A DNA stretch of 64,000 nucleotides. It comes from Helcobacillus massiliensis (lineage in GTDB: Bacteria; Actinomycetota; Actinomycetes; Actinomycetales; Dermabacteraceae). Location of the stretch: positions 744,001-808,000 of the forward strand of contig NZ_JACHWP010000001.1 in assembly GCF_014191425.1 (NCBI RefSeq), in the 5' to 3' direction. Both the position numbers and the translations under genes were made by a program. Within the stretch, counting starts at the first letter, position 1. Each line of letters starts with the position of its first letter. Positions 25,551 through 34,883 of this stretch are shown piece by piece. The notes beneath the pieces were generated by a model. That model was not told the origin of the DNA, ran no database searches, and saw only the letters and a list, made by a program, of their open reading frames with translations.

Positions 25551-26941
25551 GGGTTTCCTCCTGGGGAAGCGGGGTCCGCGGCCTCTGAGCGGCTGCGGAT
25601 GTCGTCGATGAGGGCGTCGATCTCGGCGCTCTCGGTCTGGAAGGGGTCGAGCATGGAGATGGGGCGCTGACCGGGCGCGTTGAGGCGCACACTGGTCCAG
25701 TCCACGGCGACGTCGGTGCCGGCGTCGCGGGCGGCGTGCAGCACTCGGCCGCGCAGGTGCGCACGGGTCGTGGTGGGTGCCTGTGTCCGCGCCTGCTCGA
25801 TGCGCTCATCGGACAGGATCTGCGGGGCGAGGCCGCGGCGCTGCAGCGCCCAGAACACGCCCTTCGTGCGGTCGATGTCGTGGTAGGCGAATTCGAGGCG
25901 CTGGATCTGCGGATCGTCGAGGGCGAGGCCGCGCCGCTCAGCAACAGCGTGGAACAGGTCGTGCTTGATCGCCCAGTCCAGTTCGCGGGACACCAGGGAG
26001 AAGTCCTGCGTCTCCACGGCGCGCAGCGCGCGGTCCCACAGGTCGAGCATGCGCTCGTCGAGGTCGTCGAACGCGGCGGTGACGGCCTCGAGGAAGCGCC
26101 GCTGGATCTGCAGAGCGGTGATGGTGCCGCCGTCGGCCAGTTCGAGGGGCGCGGTGCCGGTGAGGTCGCGGGCGACCACGCGGATCGCTGCGATCGGGTC
26201 CTTCAGGGCGATGGTGCCGACGGGGCGGCCCGCCTCGATGAGGCGCAGAACAGCGTTCGTCATCTCGATGCGCATCCACGTGGACAGTTCGCTCATGGTG
26301 GAGTCGCCGACGATGACGTGCAGGCGCCGGAACTTCGTGGGGTCGCCGTGCGGTTCGTCGCGCGTGTTGATGATGGGGCGGGCGCGGGTGGTGGCGCTGG
26401 AGACGGTCTCCCACATGTGGTCGCTGCGCAGAGAGAAACCGAAGCGGGCGCCGTCCTCGTCGTGGATGACGCCGCCGGCGCCGGTGACGATCTGGCGGGT
26501 GATGAGGAAGGGCACGAGCATCTGCGGCAGGCGGGTGAACTCGCCGCGCCGTTCGATCATGAAGTTCTCGTGGCTGCCGAAGGAGTTGCCTTCGGAGTCG
26601 GAGTTGTTCTTCAGCAGGTGGATGCGGGCATCCACGCCCTTCTCCTGGTAGGCGGCGTTCGCCTGCGCCACGAGCTGTTCGAATTCGCGTTCGCCGGCGC
26701 GGTCCTGGGCGACCAGATCCCAGATGTCGTCGCATTCGGCGGTGGCGTACTCGGGGTGGGACCCGACGTCCAGGTAGAGCCGCGCCCCGTTGGTCAGGAA
26801 CACGTTGGATGAGCGGCCCCAGGCCACGACGGGCCGGAACAGGTCGCGAGCGGCCTGCTCCACTTCGTGGGCGCGGCGGCCGTCACTGGTGACGACGGTG
26901 AGGCCGAACTCCGTTTCGATGCCGGCGACGCGTCGCTTCAC
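25547..26941 (-). CDS. pafA: Pup-protein ligase PafA
   Basis: PafA joins the C-terminal glutamate of Pup to substrate lysines with ATP. The 464-residue protein is related to glutamine synthetase and gamma-glutamyl-cysteine ligase. It opens RRVAGIETEFGLT with the metal-binding Glu, then has RLYLDVGSHPEYAT, LLKNNSDSEGNSFGSHEN, and INTRDEPHGDPTKFRRLHVIVGDST; these are shared with Dop. The C-terminal domain follows to GGNP. Its GTG start overlaps the pup stop codon (GTGA). In proteasome-bearing actinobacteria prcB and prcA usually lie between pup and pafA; here nothing does. Confidence 0.97.
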   Translation of the reverse strand: MKRRVAGIETEFGLTVVTSDGRRAHEVEQAARDLFRPVVAWGRSSNVFLTNGARLYLDVGSHPEYATAECDDIWDLVAQDRAGEREFEQLVAQANAAYQEKGVDARIHLLKNNSDSEGNSFGSHENFMIERRGEFTRLPQMLVPFLITRQIVTGAGGVIHDEDGARFGFSLRSDHMWETVSSATTRARPIINTRDEPHGDPTKFRRLHVIVGDSTMSELSTWMRIEMTNAVLRLIEAGRPVGTIALKDPIAAIRVVARDLTGTAPLELADGGTITALQIQRRFLEAVTAAFDDLDERMLDLWDRALRAVETQDFSLVSRELDWAIKHDLFHAVAERRGLALDDPQIQRLEFAYHDIDRTKGVFWALQRRGLAPQILSDERIEQARTQAPTTTRAHLRGRVLHAARDAGTDVAVDWTSVRLNAPGQRPISMLDPFQTESAEIDALIDDIRSRSEAADPASPGGNP

Positions 26942-27132
26942 TGGCCGCCCTTCTGCACGAAGGACTTCACGAAGCTCTCCGCGTTCTCCTCGAGAACGAG
27001 GTCGATCTCGTCAAGGAGGTCGTCGCTGGTCGAGATGGACTGCTGCACCTGGCCGCCGCCGGTGGTGTCGGGGCCGAGGTCGTCGGCATCGTCCTCATTG
27101 CGGCCGGGGCCGTGGATCTGTGACTGGCTCAT
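26938..27132 (-). CDS. pup: Prokaryotic ubiquitin-like protein Pup
   Basis: Pup is the small disordered modifier attached to lysines of target proteins. This 64-residue protein is rich in Asp, Gln and Ser, has the conserved helix-forming segment DDLLDEIDLVLEENAESFVKSFV, and ends in Gly-Gly-Gln. The terminal Gln means Dop must deamidate it to Glu before ligation. GAAGGAGGAG lies just upstream of the ATG. It overlaps dop on one side (ATGA) and pafA on the other (GTGA), giving a fixed dop-pup-pafA coupling. Confidence 0.96.
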   Translation of the reverse strand: MSQSQIHGPGRNEDDADDLGPDTTGGGQVQQSISTSDDLLDEIDLVLEENAESFVKSFVQKGGQ

Positions 27133-28868
27133 TGCTCCTCCTTCGCACCCGCGGGGCGGGTGGGCGGTTCGTTGTGGCTGGTTGGGGTCTCGGCGGTGGC
27201 CGGCTGGGTCTCGATGGCGCGGGCGGCGGCGATGATCGCCTCCACGGGGGCCGACGGGTCCACCCCATTGTCGGCGCACCATGCCTGAGAGCCGAAGCGG
27301 GGGTCGCTGAACCGCAGGCGCAGCGCGGCCCCGTCGTCCTTGATCGTGACGGCGTCCCACCCGGCGGAGTCGAGCTCCGAGCGGTGGTGGGTGACGAGAG
27401 CACCGCGCAAGTACGCGCGGGTGGAGGTGGGGGCTTCCACCATGGCTCGGCGCACTTCATCGTCGCTGACGAGGGTGCGGGCGCGACCGGCGCCCCGCAG
27501 CTTCAGGTACAGCGACTTCGCGGGTCGCAGGTCCGTGAACTGGATGTCGAGGGCGGTGAGCCGCGGGTCGTCCCACTCGAGGCCGTGGCGTGCCCGGAAC
27601 GACTCCAGCAGGGTGTGCTTGCCGAGCCATTCGATGCGGTCCGCTGCGGCGGCACGGTCATCCGATTCGAGGATGTCGAGCAGCTCGCGCCACTGGCCGA
27701 TGACGTCGGCGGTCTCCGCATCGCCCACGTCTGCGTGGGCGGCGACGGCGTCGAGGTAGGCGCGCTGGATGCCGAGAGCGGTGATGGCGGAGCCGTCGGC
27801 GCACTCGAGGTCCTCACGAAGCGTGAGGTCGTGGGAGACGCGGTGCAGCGCAGCGACCGGGTCGGCGAGGCGGATGTCCGGCAGGATCGCCTCACCGGTC
27901 GCCTGCTCCGCTTCGGCGGCGGCCAGGACGAGGGAGGTCATGCCGGTCTTGAGGTAGTTCGGGGTCTCGAACAGGTTCGCGTCCCCGATGATGACGTGGA
28001 GGCGGCGGAATCGGGAGGCGTCCGAGTGCGGCTCGTCGCGGGAGTTGACGATGGGCCGGTTCAGGGTGGTCTCCAGCGCCACCTCGGATTCGAAGAAGTC
28101 GGCGCGGCTGGACAGCTGGAAGCCCGGCTCCTGTCCGCGGGTGCCGAGGCCGACCCGCCCGGAGCCGACGAGGACCTGCCGGGTGGTGAAGAACGGCAGG
28201 AGGACCTCGACGAGGCGGTCGAACGGCACGGCGCGGTCCACGAGGTAGTTCTCGTGGGTCCCGTAGGACTGGCCTTTGCCGTCGGTGTTGTTCTTGTACA
28301 GCGCGATCGAGGGGACCGTGTCGGCGCCGTCGATGCGGGCCATGGCGGCACGGGCGATCTCTTCGCCGGCGCGGTCCCACACGAGGCATTCGCGGGCGGT
28401 CATGGTCTCCGGCGCGGAGTACTCCGGGTGGGCGTGGTCCACATAGAGGCGGGCGCCGTTCCTGAGGACGGCGTTGCCGATGGCGCGGCGCTGCGCGAAG
28501 TGCAGGACGGCGGAGTCATCGAGGTCGCGCGGAATCGATTCGTGGGCGGCCAGCGGCAGGTCCATGTCGACGCTGGGGACGTGCGCGTCCTGCCCCTGGT
28601 CGGTGAGCTGGGTGGGGTGGGCGGCGGCGCGGGTGAGTTCGAATCCGCGGGCGTCCCGCAGCGGGGTCTCATCGCCGTAGTCCCAGCGCACCCGTTCCCG
28701 ATCGGAGTCCTCGAGCAGGGCGTACGCGCCGACGGTGAAGTGCGACAGCTGGATCGAGGCGTTCGCGCCGGCGCGGGCGCGCTGGGCTTCCTCAGCGTGG
28801 GTGACGCCGAACTCGATCTCCTGCCCCATCACGCGGCGGGTGCGCAGGCGGATGGGTGCCTCAGGCAT
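27129..28868 (-). CDS. dop: Depupylase/deamidase Dop
   Basis: Dop deamidates the C-terminal Gln of Pup and also removes Pup from proteins. It shares the PafA fold: [10 protein letters not shown] at the start, [37 protein letters not shown], and [23 protein letters not shown]. The Dop-specific insertion after the first strand (about residues 18-75, with [14 protein letters not shown]) is present, which separates it from PafA. At 579 residues it is longer than most Dop proteins (about 500), with a Thr/Pro-rich C-terminal tail. The ATG at 28868 overlaps the arc 3' end by 8 bases. Confidence 0.95.
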   Translation of the reverse strand: MPEAPIRLRTRRVMGQEIEFGVTHAEEAQRARAGANASIQLSHFTVGAYALLEDSDRERVRWDYGDETPLRDARGFELTRAAAHPTQLTDQGQDAHVPSVDMDLPLAAHESIPRDLDDSAVLHFAQRRAIGNAVLRNGARLYVDHAHPEYSAPETMTARECLVWDRAGEEIARAAMARIDGADTVPSIALYKNNTDGKGQSYGTHENYLVDRAVPFDRLVEVLLPFFTTRQVLVGSGRVGLGTRGQEPGFQLSSRADFFESEVALETTLNRPIVNSRDEPHSDASRFRRLHVIIGDANLFETPNYLKTGMTSLVLAAAEAEQATGEAILPDIRLADPVAALHRVSHDLTLREDLECADGSAITALGIQRAYLDAVAAHADVGDAETADVIGQWRELLDILESDDRAAAADRIEWLGKHTLLESFRARHGLEWDDPRLTALDIQFTDLRPAKSLYLKLRGAGRARTLVSDDEVRRAMVEAPTSTRAYLRGALVTHHRSELDSAGWDAVTIKDDGAALRLRFSDPRFGSQAWCADNGVDPSAPVEAIIAAARAIETQPATAETPTSHNEPPTRPAGAKEEQ

Positions 28869-30408
28869 GGGCGGCCTCCGATGCTCGGCGCGGATGCATC
28901 TGGACGATGCGCTGACCTCGCCGGCCGGCGACGCGCGCCCAGTCGTCCGGGTCGGCATTGGAGGGCAGGTCCTCGTTCTCGCGAAGCTCCGCGAAGACCG
29001 CATCCTCCAGGTGGTCCATGGTGATGCCGCGCTCGGCGCTGGCGAGGAAGTCCTTGACGGCCGCCTTCTTCGCGCGGTCCACGATGTTGCGCAGCATGGC
29101 GCCGGACATGAAGTCTCCGAAGAACAGCGTCTCCTCGGAGCCGTCGGCGTATTCGACGTCGACGAACGCGAGGTCCTCCGTGCGGCGGTAGATCAGGGCG
29201 GCGGTCTGCTCCACGAGGCGGGTGCGGTCCTCCTGCACGGGGACGTCCTCGTTGAGGTAGAGAGCGAGGATCTCGCGGGCGGCGGCTTCGTCGGGCCGCT
29301 GGATGCGGATCTTGACGTCGAGGCGACCGGGCCGCACGATCGCGGGGTCGATCATGTCCTCGCGGTTGGAGGCGCCGATGACGATGACGTTCTCCAGGGA
29401 CTCCACGCCGTCGATCTCGCTGAGCAACTGCGGCACGATCGTGGACTCCACATCGGAGGAGACGCCGGTGCCGCGGGTGCGGAACAGGGAGTCCATCTCA
29501 TCGAAGAACACCACCACCGGGTGGCCGTCGCTGGCCTTCTCACGGGCGCGTTCGAACACGAGGCGGATGGACCGCTCGGTCTCGCCGACGTACTTGTTGA
29601 GGATCTCCGGGCCCTTGACGTTGATGAACCAGGTGCGGCCGAGGGCGGAGTCGGCGTCCTCCCCGCGCATCTGCGCAGCCTTCAGCGCCAGTTCGTGCGC
29701 CACGGCCTTCGCGATCATGGTCTTGCCGCAGCCGGGAGGGCCGTACAGCAGCACACCCTTGGGCGGCCGCAGGCCGTACTCGCGGTACAGGTCCTGGTGG
29801 AGGAACGGCAGCTCCACGGCGTCGCGGATCGCTTCGATCTGGCCCTGGAGTCCTCCGATGTCGCCGTAGGAGGTGTCCGGGACGTGCTCGAGGACGAGGT
29901 CGGTGATCTCCTTGCGCTCCAGGCGCTCCAGGACGATCCCGGCCTTGAGGTCGACCATCAGGTGGTCGCCCGGGCTCAGAGCGGTGCCGGCGAGGGCGGA
30001 GGAGGCGTGCATAACGCGCTGCTCATCGGCGTGGACCTGCACGAGGATGCGGCCGTCGGGCAGCTGTTCAACAGCGCTGGCCACGTTGCCGAGGTCGCTG
30101 GTGGGCATGGCCTCCACGGCGACGAGCGCTTCGTTCATCCGCAGCTCCTGGCCGCGGGTCAGAGTCGCCGGATCCACCTCCGGGGAGGTTGCGATTCGCA
30201 GTTTGCGACCGTTGTGGAGGACGTCCACGGTGGTGCCGTCGGCGACCTGGAGGAACGTGGCATACGGGTTCGGCGGGTCCGCCATGCGCTCGAGGTCGGA
30301 GCGCAGGTCGAGGATCTGCTCGCGCGCCTTCGTGAGGGAGGCGACGAGCCGCTCGTTCTGCTTCGCGAGGCCGTTGAGCTCGGTGCTGAGCTCCTGGTAC
30401 GTCTTCAT
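28861..30408 (-). CDS. arc: ARC (Mpa-type) AAA ATPase lacking the proteasome-docking tail
   Basis: ARC/Mpa is a hexameric AAA ATPase that recognises pupylated proteins through an N-terminal coiled coil. This 515-residue protein has the coiled coil (residues 5-42), two OB domains (about 45-195), and one AAA module: Walker [10 protein letters not shown], Walker [12 protein letters not shown], sensor and arginine-finger segments ([20 protein letters not shown]). Mpa that feeds a 20S proteasome ends in GQYL. This protein ends RRASEAAHA, so the motif is absent. Together with the missing prcBA genes this indicates unfolding or remodelling without degradation. I chose ATG 30408 with GGAAGGA upstream. 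Confidence 0.95.
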   Translation of the reverse strand: MKTYQELSTELNGLAKQNERLVASLTKAREQILDLRSDLERMADPPNPYATFLQVADGTTVDVLHNGRKLRIATSPEVDPATLTRGQELRMNEALVAVEAMPTSDLGNVASAVEQLPDGRILVQVHADEQRVMHASSALAGTALSPGDHLMVDLKAGIVLERLERKEITDLVLEHVPDTSYGDIGGLQGQIEAIRDAVELPFLHQDLYREYGLRPPKGVLLYGPPGCGKTMIAKAVAHELALKAAQMRGEDADSALGRTWFINVKGPEILNKYVGETERSIRLVFERAREKASDGHPVVVFFDEMDSLFRTRGTGVSSDVESTIVPQLLSEIDGVESLENVIVIGASNREDMIDPAIVRPGRLDVKIRIQRPDEAAAREILALYLNEDVPVQEDRTRLVEQTAALIYRRTEDLAFVDVEYADGSEETLFFGDFMSGAMLRNIVDRAKKAAVKDFLASAERGITMDHLEDAVFAELRENEDLPSNADPDDWARVAGRRGQRIVQMHPRRASEAAHA

Positions 30409-31427
30409 CGTGTCCTTCCCTGGCGGATGTCCCGCAGGGCACGGCGGGACTTCTTCTCGGCAATGCCGCGCTCCCCGAGGTCCTGCGCGGACCATTCGGA
30501 GTCGGAACCGCCGAAGCCGTCGTTGTCGGGGTGGTTGAGTTCGGCTTCGTCCCGGGAGCCGGGGGCCGGGCGCTGCTTGCGCCGCAGGGCGAGGCTTCCG
30601 CGGGCGGTGCGGCGGGCGGTCAGCAGGAAGCCGGTGTGGGAGTTCATGCGGTGCACGGGTCTCACGGCGAGGCCGTCCAGGTGCCAGGGACGCATCATCG
30701 TCTCCCACGCGTCCGGTTCGGTGAACTCGCCGTGGTCGCGCAGCGCCTCCACGGTGCGGGACATCTGGGTGACGGTCGCGATGTACGCGAGGAACACGCC
30801 GCCGTCCTCGAGAACGTCCGCGGCCTGATCCACGCACTCCCACGGGGCGAGCATGTCCAGCACCACGCGGTCGGCCCGCTCCCCCTGCTCGGCGAGGGCG
30901 ACGGCGCCGTCCTGGAAGTCGCCGACGCTCAGGTCCCACCACGCCGGTTCCTCACCGAAGAACGCCCGGACGTTCTCCCGTGCCACCTCGGCGAAGTCGG
31001 AGCGGCGCTCGATGGAGCGCAGAGAACCCGTCGGCCCGATGGCGCGCAGCAGCGCGATGCTCAGCCCCGCCGAGCCGACGCCGGCTTCGATGACACGCGC
31101 GCCGGGGAAGACGTCCCCGTACATGAGGATCTGTGCACTGTCCTTCGGGTAGATGATGGCGGCGCCGCGGGGCATCGCCATCATGTAGTCGTTGTACAGC
31201 GGTCGGAAGGCCTGCAGCTGCTGGCCGGCGCTGTTGGTGATGACGGTGCCGTCGGGCCTGCCGATCAGGTCATCATGGCGGATGAATCCGCGGTGGGAGT
31301 GGAACAGCGTGTCCGCTTTGAGGGTGATGGTGTTCATCCGTCCCTTGGAGTCGGACACCTGCACCTTGTCGCCCTCGACGAACGGACCGGTTCGGTCCAG
31401 ACGCGGGGTCATCGCTTCTTCCTGCAT
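30405..31427 (-). CDS. trmI: tRNA (adenine-N1)-methyltransferase TrmI
   Basis: TrmI methylates A58 (and often A57) in the T-loop of tRNA with SAM. The 340-residue protein has an N-terminal domain ([20 protein letters not shown]) followed by the Rossmann core with the signature [52 protein letters not shown] (motif for the catalytic Asp) follows. A C-terminal tail of about 80 charged residues is atypical. I chose ATG 31427: a -10-like TAGACT lies 7 bases before it, suggesting a leaderless mRNA. In actinobacteria it commonly sits directly upstream of arc, as here (ATGA overlap). Confidence 0.92.
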   Translation of the reverse strand: MQEEAMTPRLDRTGPFVEGDKVQVSDSKGRMNTITLKADTLFHSHRGFIRHDDLIGRPDGTVITNSAGQQLQAFRPLYNDYMMAMPRGAAIIYPKDSAQILMYGDVFPGARVIEAGVGSAGLSIALLRAIGPTGSLRSIERRSDFAEVARENVRAFFGEEPAWWDLSVGDFQDGAVALAEQGERADRVVLDMLAPWECVDQAADVLEDGGVFLAYIATVTQMSRTVEALRDHGEFTEPDAWETMMRPWHLDGLAVRPVHRMNSHTGFLLTARRTARGSLALRRKQRPAPGSRDEAELNHPDNDGFGGSDSEWSAQDLGERGIAEKKSRRALRDIRQGRTR

Positions 31428-31434
31428 GCTCACC

Positions 31435-31440
31435 AGTCTA
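31435..31440 (-). promoter_or_regulatory. Leaderless promoter -10 for the trmI-arc-dop-pup-pafA run
   Basis: TAGACT (minus) ends 7 bases before the trmI ATG at 31427 and overlaps the stop codon of the M50 protease gene. The spacing is that of leaderless actinobacterial mRNAs. It may drive the whole pupylation operon. Confidence 0.5.
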
Positions 31441-32565
31441 GTGATCCAGGCCCAGCGCAGTGTTCACGCTCGTGGCGCGGATGGCGCCGATGATGCGCCC
31501 GTCACTGCGCTGCACCAGGAACACGGCCGCATCGGCCGCCACCATCGCCTCCAGCAGATCCGGACCGCTGAGGTCCGCCCTGATGGCCGGCGCCGTCCCC
31601 AGCGACAGGGCGACTGCGGACGCGGGGACGCTGCCGCGCTGCTGCGGCGGAACCGAGGCGACGGCGTCGGGGTCGAGCAGGACCACGGTCCCGTCGGCCC
31701 CGACGAGGAGGCCCTTCCTCTGCGGGCCGGCGGCGGCGAGTGCGGTCTCGAGGCTCGCGGCGGGCTCCCAGGGGCCGACGGGCTCCATCAGCGCCTCGGT
31801 GCTGAGGCCCTGGCTGCGGCGGAGGAGGCGCGATTCGCGCAGCGCCTCACCGGCGCCGCGGAACAGGAACGAGGCGATCAGCAGCGCCCAGATCATGACC
31901 AGCAGATCCGGCATCTGTCCGGCGACCAGGCCCCGCAGCAGCGGGATCACCACGATCGCGACGGCGACCACGCGGCCCACCCACGCGGTGACGGTGGTCG
32001 CCGTCCACGCGGGTGTCCCGAGCGCGGTGAGCAGTGACTCCACGGCGCGGCCGCCGTCCATCGGAAGGCCGGGCAGGAGGTTGAACAGGGCGAGTGCCCA
32101 GTTGAGGATCGAGGCGTAGGCGATGAGGGCGAGCGCCGCGACTGCAAAAGGACTGACCACGACCTGGCCGCTGTGCAGGCCCTCTCGGAGAAGCGATGCC
32201 GCGCCGGAGAAGAGGAGGGCGAGCACGATGTTGGCGGCCGGGCCGGAGAGGGAGATCAGCATGGAGGCGACCGGCCGGATCGTCCCCGAACGGTAGGTGG
32301 TGTGCCCGCCCCAGAGCGTCAGGGCGATCTCCTGGACGTCCCCGCCGAAGGCGCGGGCGGTCAGGGCGTGGGCGAGCTCGTGGATGAGCACGCACAGCAC
32401 CATCACGAGGGCGAGGAGCACCGCAGTGGCGATGGCGAGGGAGCTGTCCTGGACGCTGCGGGCGAGCGCCGGGTAGACGATCGCCGCCATCACGATGACG
32501 GTGAGGATCGTGGCGGGCGCCACGCGCAGGCGGAACCCGGCGATGCGGGGACCGGTGGGCGTCAT
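31438..32565 (-). CDS. M50 family (site-2 protease) metallopeptidase with CBS domains
   Basis: This 375-residue membrane protein is a site-2 protease that cleaves membrane proteins within the bilayer. It has about six helices. The zinc motif is HELAH within VLIHELAHALTARAFGG, the second zinc-binding Asp lies in LPGLPMDGGRAVESLL, and NLLPGLP precedes it. The C-terminal third (about 255-375) looks like a pair of CBS domains (ALMEPVGPW, VFLVQRSDGRIIGAI). There is no PDZ domain. It is upstream of trmI and the pupylation genes, 4-5 bases away, as seen in other actinobacteria. Substrates are unknown. Confidence 0.88.
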   Translation of the reverse strand: MTPTGPRIAGFRLRVAPATILTVIVMAAIVYPALARSVQDSSLAIATAVLLALVMVLCVLIHELAHALTARAFGGDVQEIALTLWGGHTTYRSGTIRPVASMLISLSGPAANIVLALLFSGAASLLREGLHSGQVVVSPFAVAALALIAYASILNWALALFNLLPGLPMDGGRAVESLLTALGTPAWTATTVTAWVGRVVAVAIVVIPLLRGLVAGQMPDLLVMIWALLIASFLFRGAGEALRESRLLRRSQGLSTEALMEPVGPWEPAASLETALAAAGPQRKGLLVGADGTVVLLDPDAVASVPPQQRGSVPASAVALSLGTAPAIRADLSGPDLLEAMVAADAAVFLVQRSDGRIIGAIRATSVNTALGLDH

Positions 32566-32605
32566 CGATTGCTCTCCTCAGTGCAGGCCTTGATCACGGC
32601 CTGCC

Positions 32606-32611
32606 TATACT
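32606..32611 (+). promoter_or_regulatory. Putative -10 element for the PAC2 gene
   Basis: TATACT lies 37 bases before the ATG at 32649. It is close to the sigma-70 consensus; a 17-base-spaced -35 is not obvious. Confidence 0.5.
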
Positions 32612-32648
32612 GGCACGTCGAACTGGCGCTGACGTGAGAGGGAGAACC

Positions 32649-33575
32649 ATGGGTGAGATGAACCGCTCCGCAGCCGCAGGAGAACCCGCAGACTCAGGTC
32701 AGGACCTGCGCCGCCGCAGTGCGGCACTGGCCGCGTTCACCGGCTGGAACGACGCCGGCGGCGCCGCCTCCGAAGCGCTCTGCCACATCGAAGAGGAGTG
32801 GGGCGCCCGTATGGTCGCATCCCTCCCGGCCGACGACTACGTCGACTTCCAGATGAATCGCCCCACCCTCTCCCCCGTTCTCGACATCAGTGATGACGCG
32901 GCGCCGGTGGCGCCGGCCGGTATGTCGACCATGGACTCCCGCAGTGAGATCGTCTGGCCGGACACCCTCATCAATCATCTCGGCCTTGACGAGGACCGGC
33001 CCCTGTTCACCGTGCAGGGCCCCGAACCGTCCCTGAAGTGGCGCGCCTTCTGCACTGAGCTGCTCGATGAGCTGCAGCAGCAGGGCGTTGAGGTGCTGGT
33101 GGTGCTGGGGGCGCTGCTGGCGGATGCACCCCACACGCGGCCACTGCCGATCTCCGCGACCTGGCGCGCCTGCGATCTGCAGCCCCTGACCGCCACGGAG
33201 ACCTCCGCCTATGAGGGCCCGATCGGCATCCCGACCGTGCTCGCCGACATGGCCGTGCAGCGCGGCATCCCCACTCTGTCCCTGTGGGTGCAGGTGCCGA
33301 ACTACGTCGGTCAGGCGCCGGCGCCGAAGGCCGTACTGGGCCTGGTGAAGGCGGTGGAGCGGGAGCTGCAGCTGCGGATCCCCCTCGGCGACCTCGAGGA
33401 CGATGCGAAGGCGTGGGAGCTGGGACTCAACGAGCTGGCACAGAGCGAAGAGGACATCGGCGAGTACGTCCAGCAGCTGGAGCAGGCGCGGGACGCCGCG
33501 GACCTGCCGGAAGCATCCGGCGAGGCGATCGCTGACGAGTTCGAGCAGTTCCTCCGCCGGCGCGGCGACGACTAG
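32649..33575 (+). CDS. PAC2 family protein
   Basis: PAC2 proteins are related to the eukaryotic proteasome assembly chaperone 2; the bacterial ones have no established role. This 308-residue protein shows the family pattern: LAAFTGWNDAGGAASEALCHI, the DYVDFQMNRPTL and LFTVQGPEPSLKWRAF segments, VLGALLADAPHTRPLPISATW and GIPTVLADMAVQRGIPTLSLWVQVPNYV. No membrane segments. GAGAGGGAGAA lies upstream of ATG 32649. It is divergent from the M50 protease and convergent with mshC, whose stop codon overlaps its own. It is retained here although no proteasome core is visible. Confidence 0.88.
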   Translation: MGEMNRSAAAGEPADSGQDLRRRSAALAAFTGWNDAGGAASEALCHIEEEWGARMVASLPADDYVDFQMNRPTLSPVLDISDDAAPVAPAGMSTMDSRSEIVWPDTLINHLGLDEDRPLFTVQGPEPSLKWRAFCTELLDELQQQGVEVLVVLGALLADAPHTRPLPISATWRACDLQPLTATETSAYEGPIGIPTVLADMAVQRGIPTLSLWVQVPNYVGQAPAPKAVLGLVKAVERELQLRIPLGDLEDDAKAWELGLNELAQSEEDIGEYVQQLEQARDAADLPEASGEAIADEFEQFLRRRGDD

Positions 33576-34816
33576 AGGCGGACCCCGAGCAGGGCGTCGA
33601 CGGCGTCGGCGATCCTGATGCTCCCGGCACCAGGGGTGGCGGCTGCGGATCCGCCCATGCCGTCGGCCCACCGGTCGAGGACCTCGAGGGCCCGCGGCGT
33701 ATCGAGGTCATCGCGCAGTGCGCGGCGCAGGTCCTCGACGACGGCGGCATCCGTCGGCCGCTGCTGGGAGGCCTCCCGGTAGGCGCGCAGACGTTGCTCG
33801 GCCTCGCGGAGCTGGTCGTCGCTCCATTCCCAATCCGTGCGGTAGTGGTGGGCGAGCAGAGCGAGCCGGATCGCGGCGGGGTCTACGCCGTCAGCGGTGA
33901 GTCGACTGATGAAGACGAGATTCCCGAGGGACTTCGACATCTTCTCGCCCTGGTAGGCGACCATGCCGACATGCGCCCACAGGGTCGCGAACGTGTCCAG
34001 ACCCAGACCGAGGGCGTGGACGTGCCCCATTTCGTGGTGGGGGAAGACGAGGTCGTTGCCGCCGATCTCCAGGTCGATCGGCATGCCGAGGCCCCGTTCC
34101 GCGATGCACAGGCACTCCACGTGCCAACCGGGCCGACCGGGGCCGAGGGCGCGGCTATCGAAGCTGGGCTCGCCCGGCCGGTGCGCCTGCCACACCAGCG
34201 GATCCAGGGGGTCCTTCTTCCCCTCCCGCTGCGGGTCGCCGCCGCGTTCGGCGAAGATCGCCAGCGCCTCTTCGCGGTCCATCTGCTCCACGAGCCCGGT
34301 GCCGCCTGTCAGGGCGTACTCCTGGTACCAGTCGCTGGAGCCGTCCTCATTGGCGACGGGGTAGAGCATGCCGCGCTCCAGCAGCTGGTTGGCGGCATCG
34401 GCGATCGCATCGACCGCTTCGGAGACGGACTCGAAGTGGTGCGGAGGGATGATCCGCAGCGCTTCCATGTCACCGACGAACTTCGCGACCTCCCGGTCCG
34501 CCAGCTCCCGCCAGTCGATGTCGTCGCGCTGGGCGCGTTCGAACAGGGGGTCATCGACATCGGTGACGTTCTCCGCGAAGCGCACATCCAGGCCGGCGTC
34601 CAGGAGGATCCGGCGCATCAGGTCCGCACTGTGGTACGTCATGGCGTGGCCCATGTGGGTGGAGTCGTACGGGGTGATGCCGCAGACGTACAGGGTCGCA
34701 ACGCCTTCCACGCGCGGAGCGAACTGCTCCCTGCGGCCCGTGAGCGTGCTGTGGAAGGTGGGCAGGACGCCGCTGGGTTCGATGGTCGGCACAGTGGGCG
34801 CGGGCCAGGTCTTCAC
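33572..34816 (-). CDS. mshC: Cys:GlcN-Ins ligase MshC (mycothiol synthesis)
   Basis: MshC ligates cysteine to glucosaminyl-inositol with ATP, the third step of mycothiol synthesis. The 414-residue protein is a paralogue of cysteinyl-tRNA synthetase. It has the zinc-binding Cys and HIGH-like motif in CGITPYDSTHMGHAMTYHS, the DPLVWQAHRPGEPSFDS segment specific to MshC, the VFPHHEMGH histidines, and the KMSKS loop (GEKMSKSLGN). It lacks the anticodon-binding C-terminus of CysS. GTG 34816 has AAAGGA upstream. Its presence confirms an actinobacterial host. Confidence 0.95.
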   Translation of the reverse strand: MKTWPAPTVPTIEPSGVLPTFHSTLTGRREQFAPRVEGVATLYVCGITPYDSTHMGHAMTYHSADLMRRILLDAGLDVRFAENVTDVDDPLFERAQRDDIDWRELADREVAKFVGDMEALRIIPPHHFESVSEAVDAIADAANQLLERGMLYPVANEDGSSDWYQEYALTGGTGLVEQMDREEALAIFAERGGDPQREGKKDPLDPLVWQAHRPGEPSFDSRALGPGRPGWHVECLCIAERGLGMPIDLEIGGNDLVFPHHEMGHVHALGLGLDTFATLWAHVGMVAYQGEKMSKSLGNLVFISRLTADGVDPAAIRLALLAHHYRTDWEWSDDQLREAEQRLRAYREASQQRPTDAAVVEDLRRALRDDLDTPRALEVLDRWADGMGGSAAATPGAGSIRIADAVDALLGVRL

Positions 34817-34883
34817 AGGGGGTCCTTTCGGGAAACGGGAACGGGCATCGGCCGGACGGCCGGTCCGGAGCAGAGGCGGTGGG

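Noticed and set aside
26930-26945. Hidden prcB/prcA between pup and pafA
   Set aside because: The pup stop codon and the pafA GTG overlap (GTGA), so no space exists.
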